46,958 nucleotides of DNA from Anaeromonas gelatinilytica (GCF_016820635.1 NZ_WSFU01000099.1:1-46958); one strand, 5' to 3'. Counted from the stretch's first letter, positions 9,676-18,516 are shown. Notes: generated by a model not told the origin, from the letters alone. Program-made: numbers and translations.

Positions 9676-10365
9676 ATGAATTTAGAAATAGAAAAGCAAA
9701 AGTATGGAATCACAGTGGGTGATTACGTATATGAGGTTATTAAAAAAAATATTATTAACCTAAACATGGTTCCAGGGAGTCGTGTGAGTGAAAAAGAAAT
9801 TTCTGATATTTTAAATGTGAGTAGAACGCCAGTTAGAGAGGCATTTATTAAATTGTCTAAAGAAGGCTTACTCTATGTTCGTCCTCAAAGAGGAACCTAT
9901 ATTGACTATATAGACTTAGGAGTTGTTGAAGATGCTAGGTTTATTAGAGAGAGTATAGAAAAGTCTGTACTTAAGTTAGCTATAGAAAAGTTTCCAGAGG
10001 AGTTATTAGATGTACTCCAAGAGAACATAAATGCACAAAAAGATCTAATAGATCAAAAGGCATACTATGATTTCCTTATGATGGATGAAGAGTTTCATAA
10101 AACTATATTTAAGGGATGCAATAAGGAAAGAGCTTGGTCCTTTATAGAACAAATTAATTCAGAGTATAAGCGGGTTCGTATGCTTACCTTTTTTGCAGAT
10201 ATTAATTGGAAAGATGTCCTTAACCAGCATGTTCAGATTCTAGAGAGTATTAAGAATAAAGATGAGCAAATGGGGCAGGAAGTAATTAGTAATCATATTA
10301 ATAAGCTGATATTTGAGCAGGTAGAATTGAAGAAAAAGTATCCTGAGTATTTTAAAGAAGATTAA
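9676..10365 (+). CDS. GntR-family regulator, FCD subfamily (second copy)
   Basis: A 229-residue transcription factor. A winged helix domain (about residues 15-80, with VSRTPVREAFIKLSKEGL) precedes an FCD ligand domain containing MDEEFHKTIF and LNQHVQILESIKN. VRPQRGTYI ends the DNA-binding wing. It sits between uxaA and the TRAP transporter genes and probably controls transport. The promoter of dctP (10406-10435) has a CTAGTA-type palindrome in its spacer that could be its operator. Residue identity with the first GntR protein looks low outside the helix-turn-helix. Confidence 0.85.
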   Translation: MNLEIEKQKYGITVGDYVYEVIKKNIINLNMVPGSRVSEKEISDILNVSRTPVREAFIKLSKEGLLYVRPQRGTYIDYIDLGVVEDARFIRESIEKSVLKLAIEKFPEELLDVLQENINAQKDLIDQKAYYDFLMMDEEFHKTIFKGCNKERAWSFIEQINSEYKRVRMLTFFADINWKDVLNQHVQILESIKNKDEQMGQEVISNHINKLIFEQVELKKKYPEYFKED

Positions 10366-10405
10366 AAAATAAAAATTGTTGTTAAATATGGCATAAAAAG
10401 ATAAA

Positions 10406-10435
10406 TTGACTAGTAATATACTAGTATCGTATCTT
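10406..10435 (+). promoter_or_regulatory. TRAP operon promoter with operator in the spacer
   Basis: TTGACT (10406-10411) and TATCTT (10430-10435) lie 18 bases apart. An inverted repeat with arms ACTAGTA and TACTAGT around ATA (10409-10425) fills most of the spacer, so a bound regulator would exclude RNA polymerase. The same CTAGTA core recurs upstream of uxuA at 14228-14241. Confidence 0.5.
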
Positions 10436-10515
10436 ATAGATAAAGATTTGAAATATAAGCTATCAAGCTTTTTAGTTATCTAAATCATTATATTGATGGC
10501 TCAATTAAGCCTAGC

Positions 10516-10571
10516 AAGTACTTTATGAAATAAAAAATAGTTGTACATCACGAAGTAAAGTGCTTTTTTTT
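10516..10571 (+). terminator. Terminator hairpin in the dctP leader
   Basis: Arms 10516-10525 and 10556-10565 pair over 10 positions with one G-T pair; the loop is 30 bases and eight T residues follow (10564-10571). It lies between the promoter at 10406-10435 and the dctP start at 10671. It may simply end gntR transcripts, or it may be a conditional attenuator of the TRAP operon. I see no named riboswitch class in the stretch from 10366 to 10670. Confidence 0.5.
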
Positions 10572-10670
10572 CAGCTCTTTAGGAAAACATTTTCTAAGCA
10601 TAGTAATAGAAAAGATTTTGGGAAATTTCTACAATGTAAGTATAAAGTTTTAAAAATAGGAGGGGACAAA

Positions 10671-11729
10671 ATGAAAAAAAGTTTTAAACTGTTATCATTA
10701 AGTCTTGTGTTAGTGTTTATTATGGCGGCATTAGCAGGTTGTGGAATGAAATCACCAGAGCAATCATCAGAAAATGGAGAAAATGATCAAGAAAATTCGT
10801 CAGGAACAGAAGCAGAGGTTACACTTGTATATGCAGAGGTTAATCCACTAGATACTATTGCTGGACAGACAGCTACTACATTTAAAGAAAAAGTTGAAGA
10901 ACTTTCAGATGGAAAGATTGAGATTGATGTTCAGGCAAGTGGTGTTTTAGGTTCAGAAAACGATGTACTTGATACAATGCTTGGTGGAGGTGATACAATT
11001 GATATGTCTCGTATATCAGCATTCGCCCTTACAAGTTATGGTGGAGAGAAGTCAAAACTACTTTCTATTCCTTTTACATTTGAAAGTCGTGAGCACTTCT
11101 GGAATTTTGCTACATCTGATTTAGCACCTGAATTCCTTTTAGAGCCGCATGAAAATGATGCTGGAATTAGAGGTTTGTTCTATGGGGAAGAAGGTTTCCG
11201 TCATTTCTTCACAGTTGATGAAATTGAAGGTATGGAAGACTTAGAAGGTATGAAGTTAAGAGTGTCTAATGACCCTGTTATGAATGGTATGGTAGAAGGA
11301 CTTGGTGCTTCACCTACAGTTGTATCTTTTGGTGAACTTTACTCTGCATTGCAAACAGGTGTAGTAAATGGTGCTGAACAGCCTATTGCTAATTACAAAT
11401 CAAATGCATTCCAAGAAGTTGCACCAAACTTAATTCTTGACGGTCATACACTAGGTGCAATCCAAGTAGTTATTACGGATGAAGCTTGGGATGGACTTAC
11501 AGAAGAACAGCAGAATATACTTACGGAAGCTGGAGAATATGCATCAGAATTTAATAGACAAATTTCTGAAGAATCTGAAAACAAAGTATTAGATGAGTTA
11601 AAAGAAGAAGGTATCAATGTTATAGAAGTTGAGGATAAAACACCTTGGAAAGAAGCAGTTAAAGATGTTATCGAGTCTTCTGTAGGCGATGATACTGAGC
11701 TTTATGAAAAAATTCTTAACATGAAATAG
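10671..11729 (+). CDS. dctP: TRAP transporter solute-binding lipoprotein (DctP family)
   Basis: A 352-residue extracytoplasmic binding protein. A signal peptide with a lipobox LAGC (Cys24 is the acylated residue) is followed by an acidic Ser/Glu linker and the DctP fold. The EGMKLRVSN segment supplies the conserved Arg that grips the substrate carboxylate. The start is ATG 10671 after AGGAGGGG; a longer frame from 10560 is spurious and covers the leader terminator. With DctQ and DctM it forms a sodium-coupled importer. The island suggests a hexuronate or keto-uronate substrate; this is inference. Confidence 0.92.
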   Translation: MKKSFKLLSLSLVLVFIMAALAGCGMKSPEQSSENGENDQENSSGTEAEVTLVYAEVNPLDTIAGQTATTFKEKVEELSDGKIEIDVQASGVLGSENDVLDTMLGGGDTIDMSRISAFALTSYGGEKSKLLSIPFTFESREHFWNFATSDLAPEFLLEPHENDAGIRGLFYGEEGFRHFFTVDEIEGMEDLEGMKLRVSNDPVMNGMVEGLGASPTVVSFGELYSALQTGVVNGAEQPIANYKSNAFQEVAPNLILDGHTLGAIQVVITDEAWDGLTEEQQNILTEAGEYASEFNRQISEESENKVLDELKEEGINVIEVEDKTPWKEAVKDVIESSVGDDTELYEKILNMK

Positions 11730-11753
11730 ATTCTAAATAGTATGATTTTAAAG

Positions 11754-11784
11754 GACGCAGAGGAGAACTAAAAACCTCTGTGTC
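11754..11784 (+). promoter_or_regulatory. Intercistronic hairpin between dctP and dctQ
   Basis: Arms 11754-11763 and 11775-11784 (GACGCAGAGG/CCTCTGTGTC) form a 10-bp stem with one G-T pair. No long T run follows. Such stems after a binding-protein gene commonly stabilise or partly end the transcript, giving more binding protein than membrane subunits. Confidence 0.6.
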
Positions 11785-11805
11785 TACTTTTAAAGGAGGT
11801 AAAAT

Positions 11806-12330
11806 ATGCCTAGGGTTTTTAATATAATTGATAAGGTTAAACCTGTATATGATGTGGTCTATAAAATTGTACTTTTTTTATGTAAAATACTTTTAATAAT
11901 AGATATTCTTATTACCGTTATGGCAGTAGCTGGTCGATATATTCCTTTTGTTCCGGATCCAGCCTGGAGTGAGGAAGTTGTCTTAACTTGTATGGCATAT
12001 ATTGCAGTGCTCTCTTCAGCTCTAGCAATTAGAAGAAATGCACATATTCGTATGACAGCATTTGACAGGTATTTACCTAAAAAAGTGGTAAGTGTTCTAG
12101 ATATTGTTTCAGGTGTTGCTGTTTTATTACTGGCTGTCGTTATGATGGTAGTAGGTTGGAATTATGCAGTAACAATTGGTTCAAGAGGAGCTTATGTGAG
12201 CATGCCAAATGTTTCTAGGTTTTGGATGTATTTCCCTATTCCAGTGGCAGGTGTAGCTATGTTCATTTTCCAAATAGAGGATATATATAATCATATTAAA
12301 GAAATTTTTGTGCGAGGGGAGGATGTATAA
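11806..12330 (+). CDS. dctQ: TRAP transporter small permease (DctQ)
   Basis: A 174-residue membrane protein with four predicted transmembrane helices (about residues 18-40, 58-75, 97-118 and 137-155). The WSEEVVLTCMAYIAVLSSAL segment between helices 1 and 2 and the polar RRNAHIRM after helix 2 are typical of DctQ. AAGGAGG precedes the ATG. Its stop codon overlaps the dctM start by one base (TAATG), so the two are translationally coupled. Confidence 0.9.
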   Translation: MPRVFNIIDKVKPVYDVVYKIVLFLCKILLIIDILITVMAVAGRYIPFVPDPAWSEEVVLTCMAYIAVLSSALAIRRNAHIRMTAFDRYLPKKVVSVLDIVSGVAVLLLAVVMMVVGWNYAVTIGSRGAYVSMPNVSRFWMYFPIPVAGVAMFIFQIEDIYNHIKEIFVRGEDV

Positions 12331-13622
12331 TGAGTCCTGAAAGTATGGCAATATTGATTTTGATTGGTAGTTTTTTCTTAATGGTATTTTTAAGATTTCC
12401 TATAGCTTATGCAGTAGCACTTTCGGCATTATTTTCTCTTTGGTATCAAGGACTTCCACTTACAACCATTTCTCAGCAGATGGTAAAGGGAATTAGTTCT
12501 TTTAGTCTGATGGCGGTACCTTTCTTTATCACAATGGGAGTTCTTATGGGCTCTGGTGGTATTTCAGAAAAACTGATTTCACTAGCCAAGGCTTATGTTG
12601 GCTGGATGCGTGGAGGTATGGCGATGGTTAATATCGTTGCATCATACTTTTTTGGAGGTATTTCTGGTTCTGCAGCTGCGGATACTGCATCTCTTGGTAG
12701 TATTTTAATTCCTATGATGGTAGATCAAGGATATGATGATGATTTTTCCACAGCAGTTACTATTACTTCATCTTGTGAGGGACTTTTAGTTCCACCAAGT
12801 CATAATATGGTAATTTATGCTACTACTGCAGGTGGTCTTTCAGTAGGAAGTCTTTTCCTTGCAGGTTATGTACCAGGAGCAATACTAGCAGTATCTTTGA
12901 TGATAGGATCTTATATTATTTCTGTTAGAAAAAATTATCCAAAGGGGGATAAATTTAGTTGGATGAATCTATTAAAACAATTTAGTGTTTCCTTTTGGGC
13001 TCTTGCATCCGTTTTAATAGTTGTTATAGGTGTAGTGGGTGGTGTTTTTACTGCTACAGAATCAGCAGCTATTGCAGTTATTTACAGTTTACTCGTTAGT
13101 GTATTTGTTTATAAAGGTCTTGATTGGAAGGGTGTTTGGAGAGTGCTTGACGATTGTGTGAATACACTTTCTATAGTACTGATTTTGATAGCAACTTCTA
13201 GTATTTTTGGATATTTATTGACACGATTACATGTTCCGACCCTAGCGGCAAATGGAATTATTGGTATTACGGATAATCCAATTATTTTAGCATTACTTCT
13301 AAATCTTATTTTATTGATTCTTGGTATGATTATGGATATGGCTCCAATTATATTGATTGCTACTCCAATTTTGTTACCAATTGCAACTTCAATTGGCATC
13401 CATCCTATTCAGTTTGGGATTATGGTTATCTTGAATTGTGGAATAGGTCTTTTAACACCACCTGTTGGTGCCGTACTATTTATTGGTTCTGCAGTTGGGA
13501 AGACACCGATGGAGCGAGTTGTAAAAGCCACATTGCCGTTTTATATATGTATGGTTATTGCCCTTTTACTAGTTACTTTCTTCCCTCAAGTTAGTTTATG
13601 GCTTCCAACGTTATTTGGGTAA
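12330..13622 (+). CDS. dctM: TRAP transporter large permease (DctM)
   Basis: A 430-residue, about 12-helix membrane protein of normal DctM length. Family motifs include the early FLRFPIAYAVALS, GGISGSAAADTASLGSILIP, the VPPSHNMVIYA transport segment and the late LTPPVGAVLFIGSAVGK. It is the channel-like subunit that moves the substrate delivered by DctP with sodium ions. It is coupled to dctQ by a one-base overlap and followed after eight bases by a YcxB-like gene. Confidence 0.93.
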   Translation: MSPESMAILILIGSFFLMVFLRFPIAYAVALSALFSLWYQGLPLTTISQQMVKGISSFSLMAVPFFITMGVLMGSGGISEKLISLAKAYVGWMRGGMAMVNIVASYFFGGISGSAAADTASLGSILIPMMVDQGYDDDFSTAVTITSSCEGLLVPPSHNMVIYATTAGGLSVGSLFLAGYVPGAILAVSLMIGSYIISVRKNYPKGDKFSWMNLLKQFSVSFWALASVLIVVIGVVGGVFTATESAAIAVIYSLLVSVFVYKGLDWKGVWRVLDDCVNTLSIVLILIATSSIFGYLLTRLHVPTLAANGIIGITDNPIILALLLNLILLILGMIMDMAPIILIATPILLPIATSIGIHPIQFGIMVILNCGIGLLTPPVGAVLFIGSAVGKTPMERVVKATLPFYICMVIALLLVTFFPQVSLWLPTLFG

Positions 13623-13630
13623 AGAGAGAT

Positions 13631-14101
13631 ATGAAATATAAATTCACTTATCAAACAACAGCTCTTGACCTTTGGAAACTATCTATGTACTATACTTATG
13701 GTTCAATAGTAGGTGTATGTAATATTATATTTACTGTTGCTATGATAATTTTAACAGGAAACTTTTGGGGAGATGTAAATATCTTTTTGAAAATACTTTT
13801 GATAATGGGAAGTTGTTTATTTACTGTTATTCAACCAATAATCGTATATATGAGAGCAAAAAAACAGATAGCAAAGGTTTCACAGGATATGGAAATAGGT
13901 TTTGATGATAATGGAATTCATGTAAAGAGTAAAAATCAAAGTTCAGATTTGAAGTGGAAGAGCATAAAGGGAGCATATAAAAAACCAAGTATGATTGTTA
14001 TATATTCAACAGCTAAACGTGGTTTCATACTAACAAATAAAGTGTTAGGAAAACAAAAAGAAGAATTTTATGACTATGTAATTTCAAAAATTAAAAAATA
14101 A
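13631..14101 (+). CDS. YcxB-like membrane protein
   Basis: A 156-residue protein with two transmembrane helices (about residues 24-45 and 53-73) and a C-terminal cytoplasmic beta-rich domain. The pattern IGFDDNGIHVKSKNQSSDLKW followed by a KxxMIVIYST strand resembles the YcxB-like C-terminal domain family. The start is ATG 13631 after AAGAGAGA; a longer frame begins inside dctM. It probably rides on the TRAP transcript. Its function is unknown, and the domain assignment is from pattern only. Confidence 0.65.
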   Translation: MKYKFTYQTTALDLWKLSMYYTYGSIVGVCNIIFTVAMIILTGNFWGDVNIFLKILLIMGSCLFTVIQPIIVYMRAKKQIAKVSQDMEIGFDDNGIHVKSKNQSSDLKWKSIKGAYKKPSMIVIYSTAKRGFILTNKVLGKQKEEFYDYVISKIKK

Positions 14102-14227
14102 ATATAAGTATTCACTATATAAAGATAAAGCCGTATTTATCAAATTGGTATCTGCGACTTTGTTTTTAGATATTTTAATAAAAATAACATGAATAATAAT
14201 TATCCGAACACGTATACATCCGTGTAA

Positions 14228-14241
14228 CTATACTAGTATAG
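14228..14241. promoter_or_regulatory. Palindromic site upstream of uxuA
   Basis: A perfect 14-bp palindrome (CTATACT/AGTATAG) 30 bases before the uxuA start. It contains CTAGTA, also the core of the inverted repeat in the dctP promoter. A shared regulator, likely the GntR protein at 9676-10365, is plausible. A further imperfect repeat, ACACG and CGTGT, flanks a GTATAC-containing stretch just upstream (about 14209-14225). Confidence 0.4.
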
Positions 14242-14271
14242 CTATGCAGATGTCGAGAGGAGAATATAAGA

Positions 14272-15342
14272 ATGAAAATGACATTAAGATGGTTTGGAAG
14301 TAAACATGATACAGTGACTTTAGAGCAAATAAGACAGATTCCCGGGTGTGTAGGTGTTATTACAACTCTTTATGATACTAAACCCGGAGAAGTATGGAGT
14401 AGAGAAGCAATTAGGTCTATGAAGCAAGAAATAGAATCAGCAGGTCTTGAATTAAGTGGTATTGAGAGTGTAAATATTCATGATGATATTAAAGTTGGTC
14501 TTCCTACAAGGGAGCTATACATTGCAAATTATATCGAAACTCTCGAAAATCTTGGTAAAGAAGGAATCGATTTAGTATGTTATAATTTTATGCCTGTGTT
14601 TGACTGGACAAGATCTGACCTTGCAAAAGAAAGAGCTGATGGCTCTACAGTCCTTTCTTATAATCAAGAAATTATTGATAAAATAGATCCAAGCAAGATG
14701 TTTGAAGAAATTGAATCTAATTCTGATGGTTTTGAACTACCAGGATGGGAGCCAGAACGATTAGCAAGAATTAAAGAATTATTTGATATGTATGAAAATG
14801 TAGATGAAGAAAAATTATTTAATAATCTTGTATATTTCTTAAAAGCGATTATGCCAACCTGTCAAAAATATGGAATTAAGATGGCGATTCATATGGATGA
14901 CCCTGCATGGTCAGTATTCAATTTACCAAGAATAATAAACAATAAGGAAAATATTAAAAGATTATTAGATGCAGTTCCTGTAATGAATAATGGTCTTACA
15001 TTATGTACAGGTTCTTTAGGCTCAAACCCTCACAATGATATTCCAGATATGATAAGAAGCTTTAAGGGAAGAATCCACTTTGGACATGTAAGAAACCTTA
15101 TCCATCATGCACCGGGTAAGTTTGACGAGGCAGCTCATCTATCCTCTGATGGATCTTTAAATATGTTTGAAATTATGAAAGCATTTTATGATATTGGTAT
15201 GACCGGTCCTATTAGACCGGACCATGGTAGGATGATATGGGGAGAAAAGTCAATGCCTGGCTATGGTCTATATGATAGAGCCTTAGGTGCAACCTACCTG
15301 CTTGGATTATGGGAAGCAATAGATAAGTTATCTAAAAAATAA
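14272..15342 (+). CDS. uxuA: Mannonate dehydratase
   Basis: A 356-residue TIM-barrel enzyme of the xylose-isomerase-like superfamily. It dehydrates D-mannonate to KDG. Signature segments are KMTLRWFGSKHDTVTLEQIRQIPG at the start (residues 2-25), the YNFMPVFDWTRSDL stretch, MAIHMDDPAW for metal binding, CTGSLGSNP and a final RPDHGRMIWGE. Length fits the family. It is the final enzyme of the glucuronate branch, after UxaC and UxuB. A 57-base gap precedes uxuB. Confidence 0.95.
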   Translation: MKMTLRWFGSKHDTVTLEQIRQIPGCVGVITTLYDTKPGEVWSREAIRSMKQEIESAGLELSGIESVNIHDDIKVGLPTRELYIANYIETLENLGKEGIDLVCYNFMPVFDWTRSDLAKERADGSTVLSYNQEIIDKIDPSKMFEEIESNSDGFELPGWEPERLARIKELFDMYENVDEEKLFNNLVYFLKAIMPTCQKYGIKMAIHMDDPAWSVFNLPRIINNKENIKRLLDAVPVMNNGLTLCTGSLGSNPHNDIPDMIRSFKGRIHFGHVRNLIHHAPGKFDEAAHLSSDGSLNMFEIMKAFYDIGMTGPIRPDHGRMIWGEKSMPGYGLYDRALGATYLLGLWEAIDKLSKK

Positions 15343-15399
15343 TCTAAAGTATTTTAATCCAGTGGGTAAGTATAATATTAGAGAAAGGAGTGGATTAAT

Positions 15400-17013
15400 A
15401 TGAAGTTAAATTTAAATGGTTTAAAGGATGTCGAGGCTTGGGAAAATGCAGAATTTAAGCTTCCTAAATTTAATATTGAGCAGGTTAAAGCAAATACGAA
15501 GGCAAATCCTACCTGGATTCATTTTGGTGCAGGCAATATTTTTAGAGCATTTATAGCAAATGCACAGCAAAGTGTTTTAAATGAAGGGAAAAGTGATAGG
15601 GGAATTATTGTTGCAGAGGGTTTTGACTATGAAATCATCGATGAAATGTATAGACCTTATGATAATTTGGGAGTTCTTGTAACTTTAAAGGCAGATGGCC
15701 ATATTGAAAAGGCAGTTATCGCTAGTATTGTAGAATCATTAATTGTAGATTCAAAGAATGAAGAAAACTGGAAGCAATTAAAAGAAATTTTTATAAGTCC
15801 AAGTCTCCAAATGGTAAGTTTTACGATTACGGAAAAGGGATATAGCTTACAGGATGCTAAGGGTGAATATCGATCTGATGTAGTAGAGGATTTTAATAAT
15901 GGGCCTCAAACTCCAGTAAGCTATATTGGCAAATTAGCTGCACTTGTCTATGAACGATATATAAATGGGAAACGAGCCCTTGCCTTGGTTAGTATGGATA
16001 ATTGTTCTCATAATGGGACTAGACTTTATCAGGCTGTTAGTATTTTTGCTAAAAAGTGGGTAGAAAAAGAACTTGTAGATGAAGGCTTTGATACTTATAT
16101 CAATGATCCTAAGTATGTTTCCTTCCCATGGACGATGATTGATAAAATTACCCCAAGACCAGATCCAAGTGTAAGAGAAATGCTTAAAAAGGATGGTTTT
16201 GAAGATGTAGAGGGTGTAATTACATCAAAAAATACCTATGTAGCTCCTTTTGTGAATGCAGAGGAATCGGAATATCTTATTATTGAAGATCTATTTCCTA
16301 ACGGTAGACCAAATCTTGAAGAGGCTGGTATTATTTTTACAGATAGAGAAACGGTTGATAAAGTTGAAAAAATGAAGGTTTGCACTTGTCTAAATCCCCT
16401 TCACACAGCTCTTGCTATATATGGTTGTTTATTAGGATATACTTTGATTTCAAAGGAAATGGAAGATCATGAATTAAAAAAACTTGTAGAAAAAATAGGA
16501 TATGTAGAGGGGCTACCTGTAGTTGTAAACCCAAAAATTATTGATCCTAAGAAATTCATTGACGAAGTGCTTACGGTAAGAATTCCAAATCCATTTATGC
16601 CTGATACACCACAGAGAATTGCAACCGATACTTCTCAAAAATTAGGAATACGTTTTGGGGAAACAATAAAGGCTTATATAAGCAGAGAAGATTTAAATAT
16701 AATGGATCTAAAGTTTATTCCGCTTGTTTTAGCGGGCTGGTGTAGATATTTAACAGGTATTGATGATTATGGTAATAAAATGAAACTCAGTTCAGATCCT
16801 CTTTTGAAAGAAGTGACACCTTATGTTTCATCAATTTCTCTTGGAGATAAGGGACCTTTTCATGAACAACTTAAACCGATATTATCCAATGTTAAAATTT
16901 TTGGTATAAACCTTTATGAAGTGGGCTTAGGAGAAGTTGTAGAAAATTATTTTGAAGAATTAATAGCATCAAAAGGCGCAGTTAGAGAAACACTAAAAAA
17001 GTATGTTTATTAA
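15400..17013 (+). CDS. uxuB: Fructuronate reductase (mannonate oxidoreductase)
   Basis: A 537-residue mannitol dehydrogenase family enzyme. It reduces D-fructuronate to D-mannonate with NADH. WIHFGAGNIFRAFI at residues about 39-52 is the nucleotide site; the catalytic region has VSMDNCSHNGTRL, DKITPRPDPSVREM and CLNPLHTALAIYG with the expected Lys, Asn and His. It is longer than E. coli UxuB (about 486 residues), as in the Bacillus/Clostridia branch. AAGGAGTGG precedes the ATG. Placement after uxuA separates its role from the UxaB paralogue at 5074. Confidence 0.9.
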   Translation: MKLNLNGLKDVEAWENAEFKLPKFNIEQVKANTKANPTWIHFGAGNIFRAFIANAQQSVLNEGKSDRGIIVAEGFDYEIIDEMYRPYDNLGVLVTLKADGHIEKAVIASIVESLIVDSKNEENWKQLKEIFISPSLQMVSFTITEKGYSLQDAKGEYRSDVVEDFNNGPQTPVSYIGKLAALVYERYINGKRALALVSMDNCSHNGTRLYQAVSIFAKKWVEKELVDEGFDTYINDPKYVSFPWTMIDKITPRPDPSVREMLKKDGFEDVEGVITSKNTYVAPFVNAEESEYLIIEDLFPNGRPNLEEAGIIFTDRETVDKVEKMKVCTCLNPLHTALAIYGCLLGYTLISKEMEDHELKKLVEKIGYVEGLPVVVNPKIIDPKKFIDEVLTVRIPNPFMPDTPQRIATDTSQKLGIRFGETIKAYISREDLNIMDLKFIPLVLAGWCRYLTGIDDYGNKMKLSSDPLLKEVTPYVSSISLGDKGPFHEQLKPILSNVKIFGINLYEVGLGEVVENYFEELIASKGAVRETLKKYVY

Positions 17014-17044
17014 ATAGATCATCTTTTAGAAAGGGGTAATAATC

Positions 17045-17383
17045 ATGAATAAGCCTTTTGCTTTTGCAGAAGATCGTAATTTTGAAACAGTGTCAGAAGG
17101 GGTAAAAAGAAAAATATTAGCATACGGAGATCAGCTTATGGCTGTTGAAGTGCACTTTGAGAAAGATGCTGTGGGAGCTCTACATAGTCATCCTCATACG
17201 CAACTTTCCTATGTTTTGGAGGGTGAGTTTGAGTTTGAAATTAACGGAGTTAAAAAAGTCGTAAAGAAGGGTGATACTTTATATAAGATGCCCAACTTGG
17301 TACACGGTTGTAAATGCACTAAAAAGGGGACACTTTTGGATATATTTACTCCATATAGGGAAGATTTTATAAATAAAAAATAG
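17045..17383 (+). CDS. kdgF: KdgF-type cupin (unsaturated uronate linearisation)
   Basis: A 112-residue single-domain cupin. The motif GALHSHPHTQLSYVLEGEFEF supplies His ligands (cupin motif 1) and NLVHGCKC gives motif 2. Length and the VKRKILAYGDQLMAVEVHF start closely match KdgF, which promotes conversion of 4,5-unsaturated galacturonate to its linear keto form for KduI. AAAGGGG precedes the ATG. Finding it in the same island as kduI and kduD completes the upper unsaturated-uronate path. A generic cupin is the alternative. Confidence 0.85.
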   Translation: MNKPFAFAEDRNFETVSEGVKRKILAYGDQLMAVEVHFEKDAVGALHSHPHTQLSYVLEGEFEFEINGVKKVVKKGDTLYKMPNLVHGCKCTKKGTLLDIFTPYREDFINKK

Positions 17384-17462
17384 TTAAAGTTGTATTTGAT
17401 TAATGTTATTGGTATAATTTTTGTATGTTAGTTTATTTATTGGCATATTTAAATTATACACG

Positions 17463-17493
17463 AAAAACCGAACTCAATTTGAGTTCGGTTTTT
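17463..17493 (+). terminator. Rho-independent terminator after kdgF
   Basis: Near-perfect stem with 15-base arms (AAAAACCGAACTCAA and its complement) around a central T, ending in TTTTT. It closes the uxuA-uxuB-kdgF transcript and the uronate island. The run of A on the left allows bidirectional action. Confidence 0.9.
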
Positions 17494-17567
17494 ACATTTC
17501 TAAGGATTATTTCAATTTAGAATCTATTTTCTATTTTGAGACAGCCTCTTTTATTAAATTCTAATTA

Positions 17568-17596
17568 TTGCATTATTCTTAATATTATTCTATACT
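17568..17596 (+). promoter_or_regulatory. Probable promoter of the ROK kinase gene
   Basis: TTGCAT (17568-17573), 17 bases, TATACT (17591-17596), about 50 bases before the gene. The rest of the stretch 17494-17649 is plain A/T-rich sequence. Confidence 0.55.
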
Positions 17597-17649
17597 TATT
17601 TATTAAGAATACAACAAATATTTAAATAATTGATTAGGGAGTGATGGAA

Positions 17650-18507
17650 GTGTTAGGAGCTATTGAAGCAGGGGGCACTAAATTTGTCTGTGCAGTAAGT
17701 GATGATGATTTAAATATAATTGAAAAAGTTTCTTTTTCTACAACTGATCCAGAGGATACTCTACAAAGAATATTTGATTTCTTTGATGGATATGAAGATC
17801 TAAAATCTATAGGAATAGGTTCCTTTGGACCCATTGATGTTAATAAGAATTCAATAAAGTATGGATATATTACTTCTACTCCAAAACAAAAGTGGATTGA
17901 CTTTGATTTTCTTGGAATGATGAAGAAGCACTATAATATACCTATTGGATGGACTACTGATGTAAATGCAGCTTGTTTAGGAGAATATGAATTAGGAAGT
18001 GCTAAAGAAAATAATAGTTGTATTTATTTAACTATAGGGACTGGGATAGGTGGAGGAGCTATAGTTAATGGAAAGTTTATAGAAGGGTTTGGTCATCCTG
18101 AAATGGGACATATATTGATTAAGCCTGACCCGAAAGATAATTTTGAAGGAGTATGTCCTTACCATGGTAATTGTCTTGAAGGGTTAGCAGCAGGGCCATC
18201 TATTGAAAAAAGATATGGAACAAAAGCTCAAAACCTCTCTTCAGATCATAAGATATGGGGAATAGTAGCATATTATTTAGCTCAAGCCTTAGTAAATTAT
18301 ACTTTAGTATTAAGACCAGAAAAGATAATATTGGGGGGAGGAGTAATGAATCAACCTCATATGCTTGACTTGGTAAAAGAAGAATTTGAGAGGTTATTAT
18401 CTAATTATGTGGAAATTCCTAATATAGGTGCTTACATAGTTACACCTTCCTTAGAGAATGATGCAGGAGTCACTGGAGGATTAATACTAGCTCAACAAAG
18501 TTTATAG
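17650..18507 (+). CDS. ROK-family fructokinase
   Basis: A 285-residue sugar kinase, probably ATP:fructose 6-phosphotransferase of the ScrK/GmuE type. GAIEAGGTKFVCAV is the phosphate-binding start, LTIGTGIGGGAIVNG the second ATP motif, and the zinc site is GHPEMGH plus CPYHGNC. I prefer the GTG at 17650, eight bases after AGGGAG, because homologues begin MLGxIEAGG; ATG 17644 and GTG 17641 are alternatives. It has its own promoter and terminator. It could supply fructose 6-phosphate from free fructose, complementing UxuB/PTS metabolism around it. Confidence 0.88.
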   Translation: MLGAIEAGGTKFVCAVSDDDLNIIEKVSFSTTDPEDTLQRIFDFFDGYEDLKSIGIGSFGPIDVNKNSIKYGYITSTPKQKWIDFDFLGMMKKHYNIPIGWTTDVNAACLGEYELGSAKENNSCIYLTIGTGIGGGAIVNGKFIEGFGHPEMGHILIKPDPKDNFEGVCPYHGNCLEGLAAGPSIEKRYGTKAQNLSSDHKIWGIVAYYLAQALVNYTLVLRPEKIILGGGVMNQPHMLDLVKEEFERLLSNYVEIPNIGAYIVTPSLENDAGVTGGLILAQQSL

Positions 18508-18516
18508 TATAAAGAT

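Noticed and set aside
10560-10670. N-terminal extension of the TRAP binding protein
   Set aside because: It lies over a terminator T run and lacks a ribosome site, while ATG 10671 begins a proper lipoprotein signal peptide.
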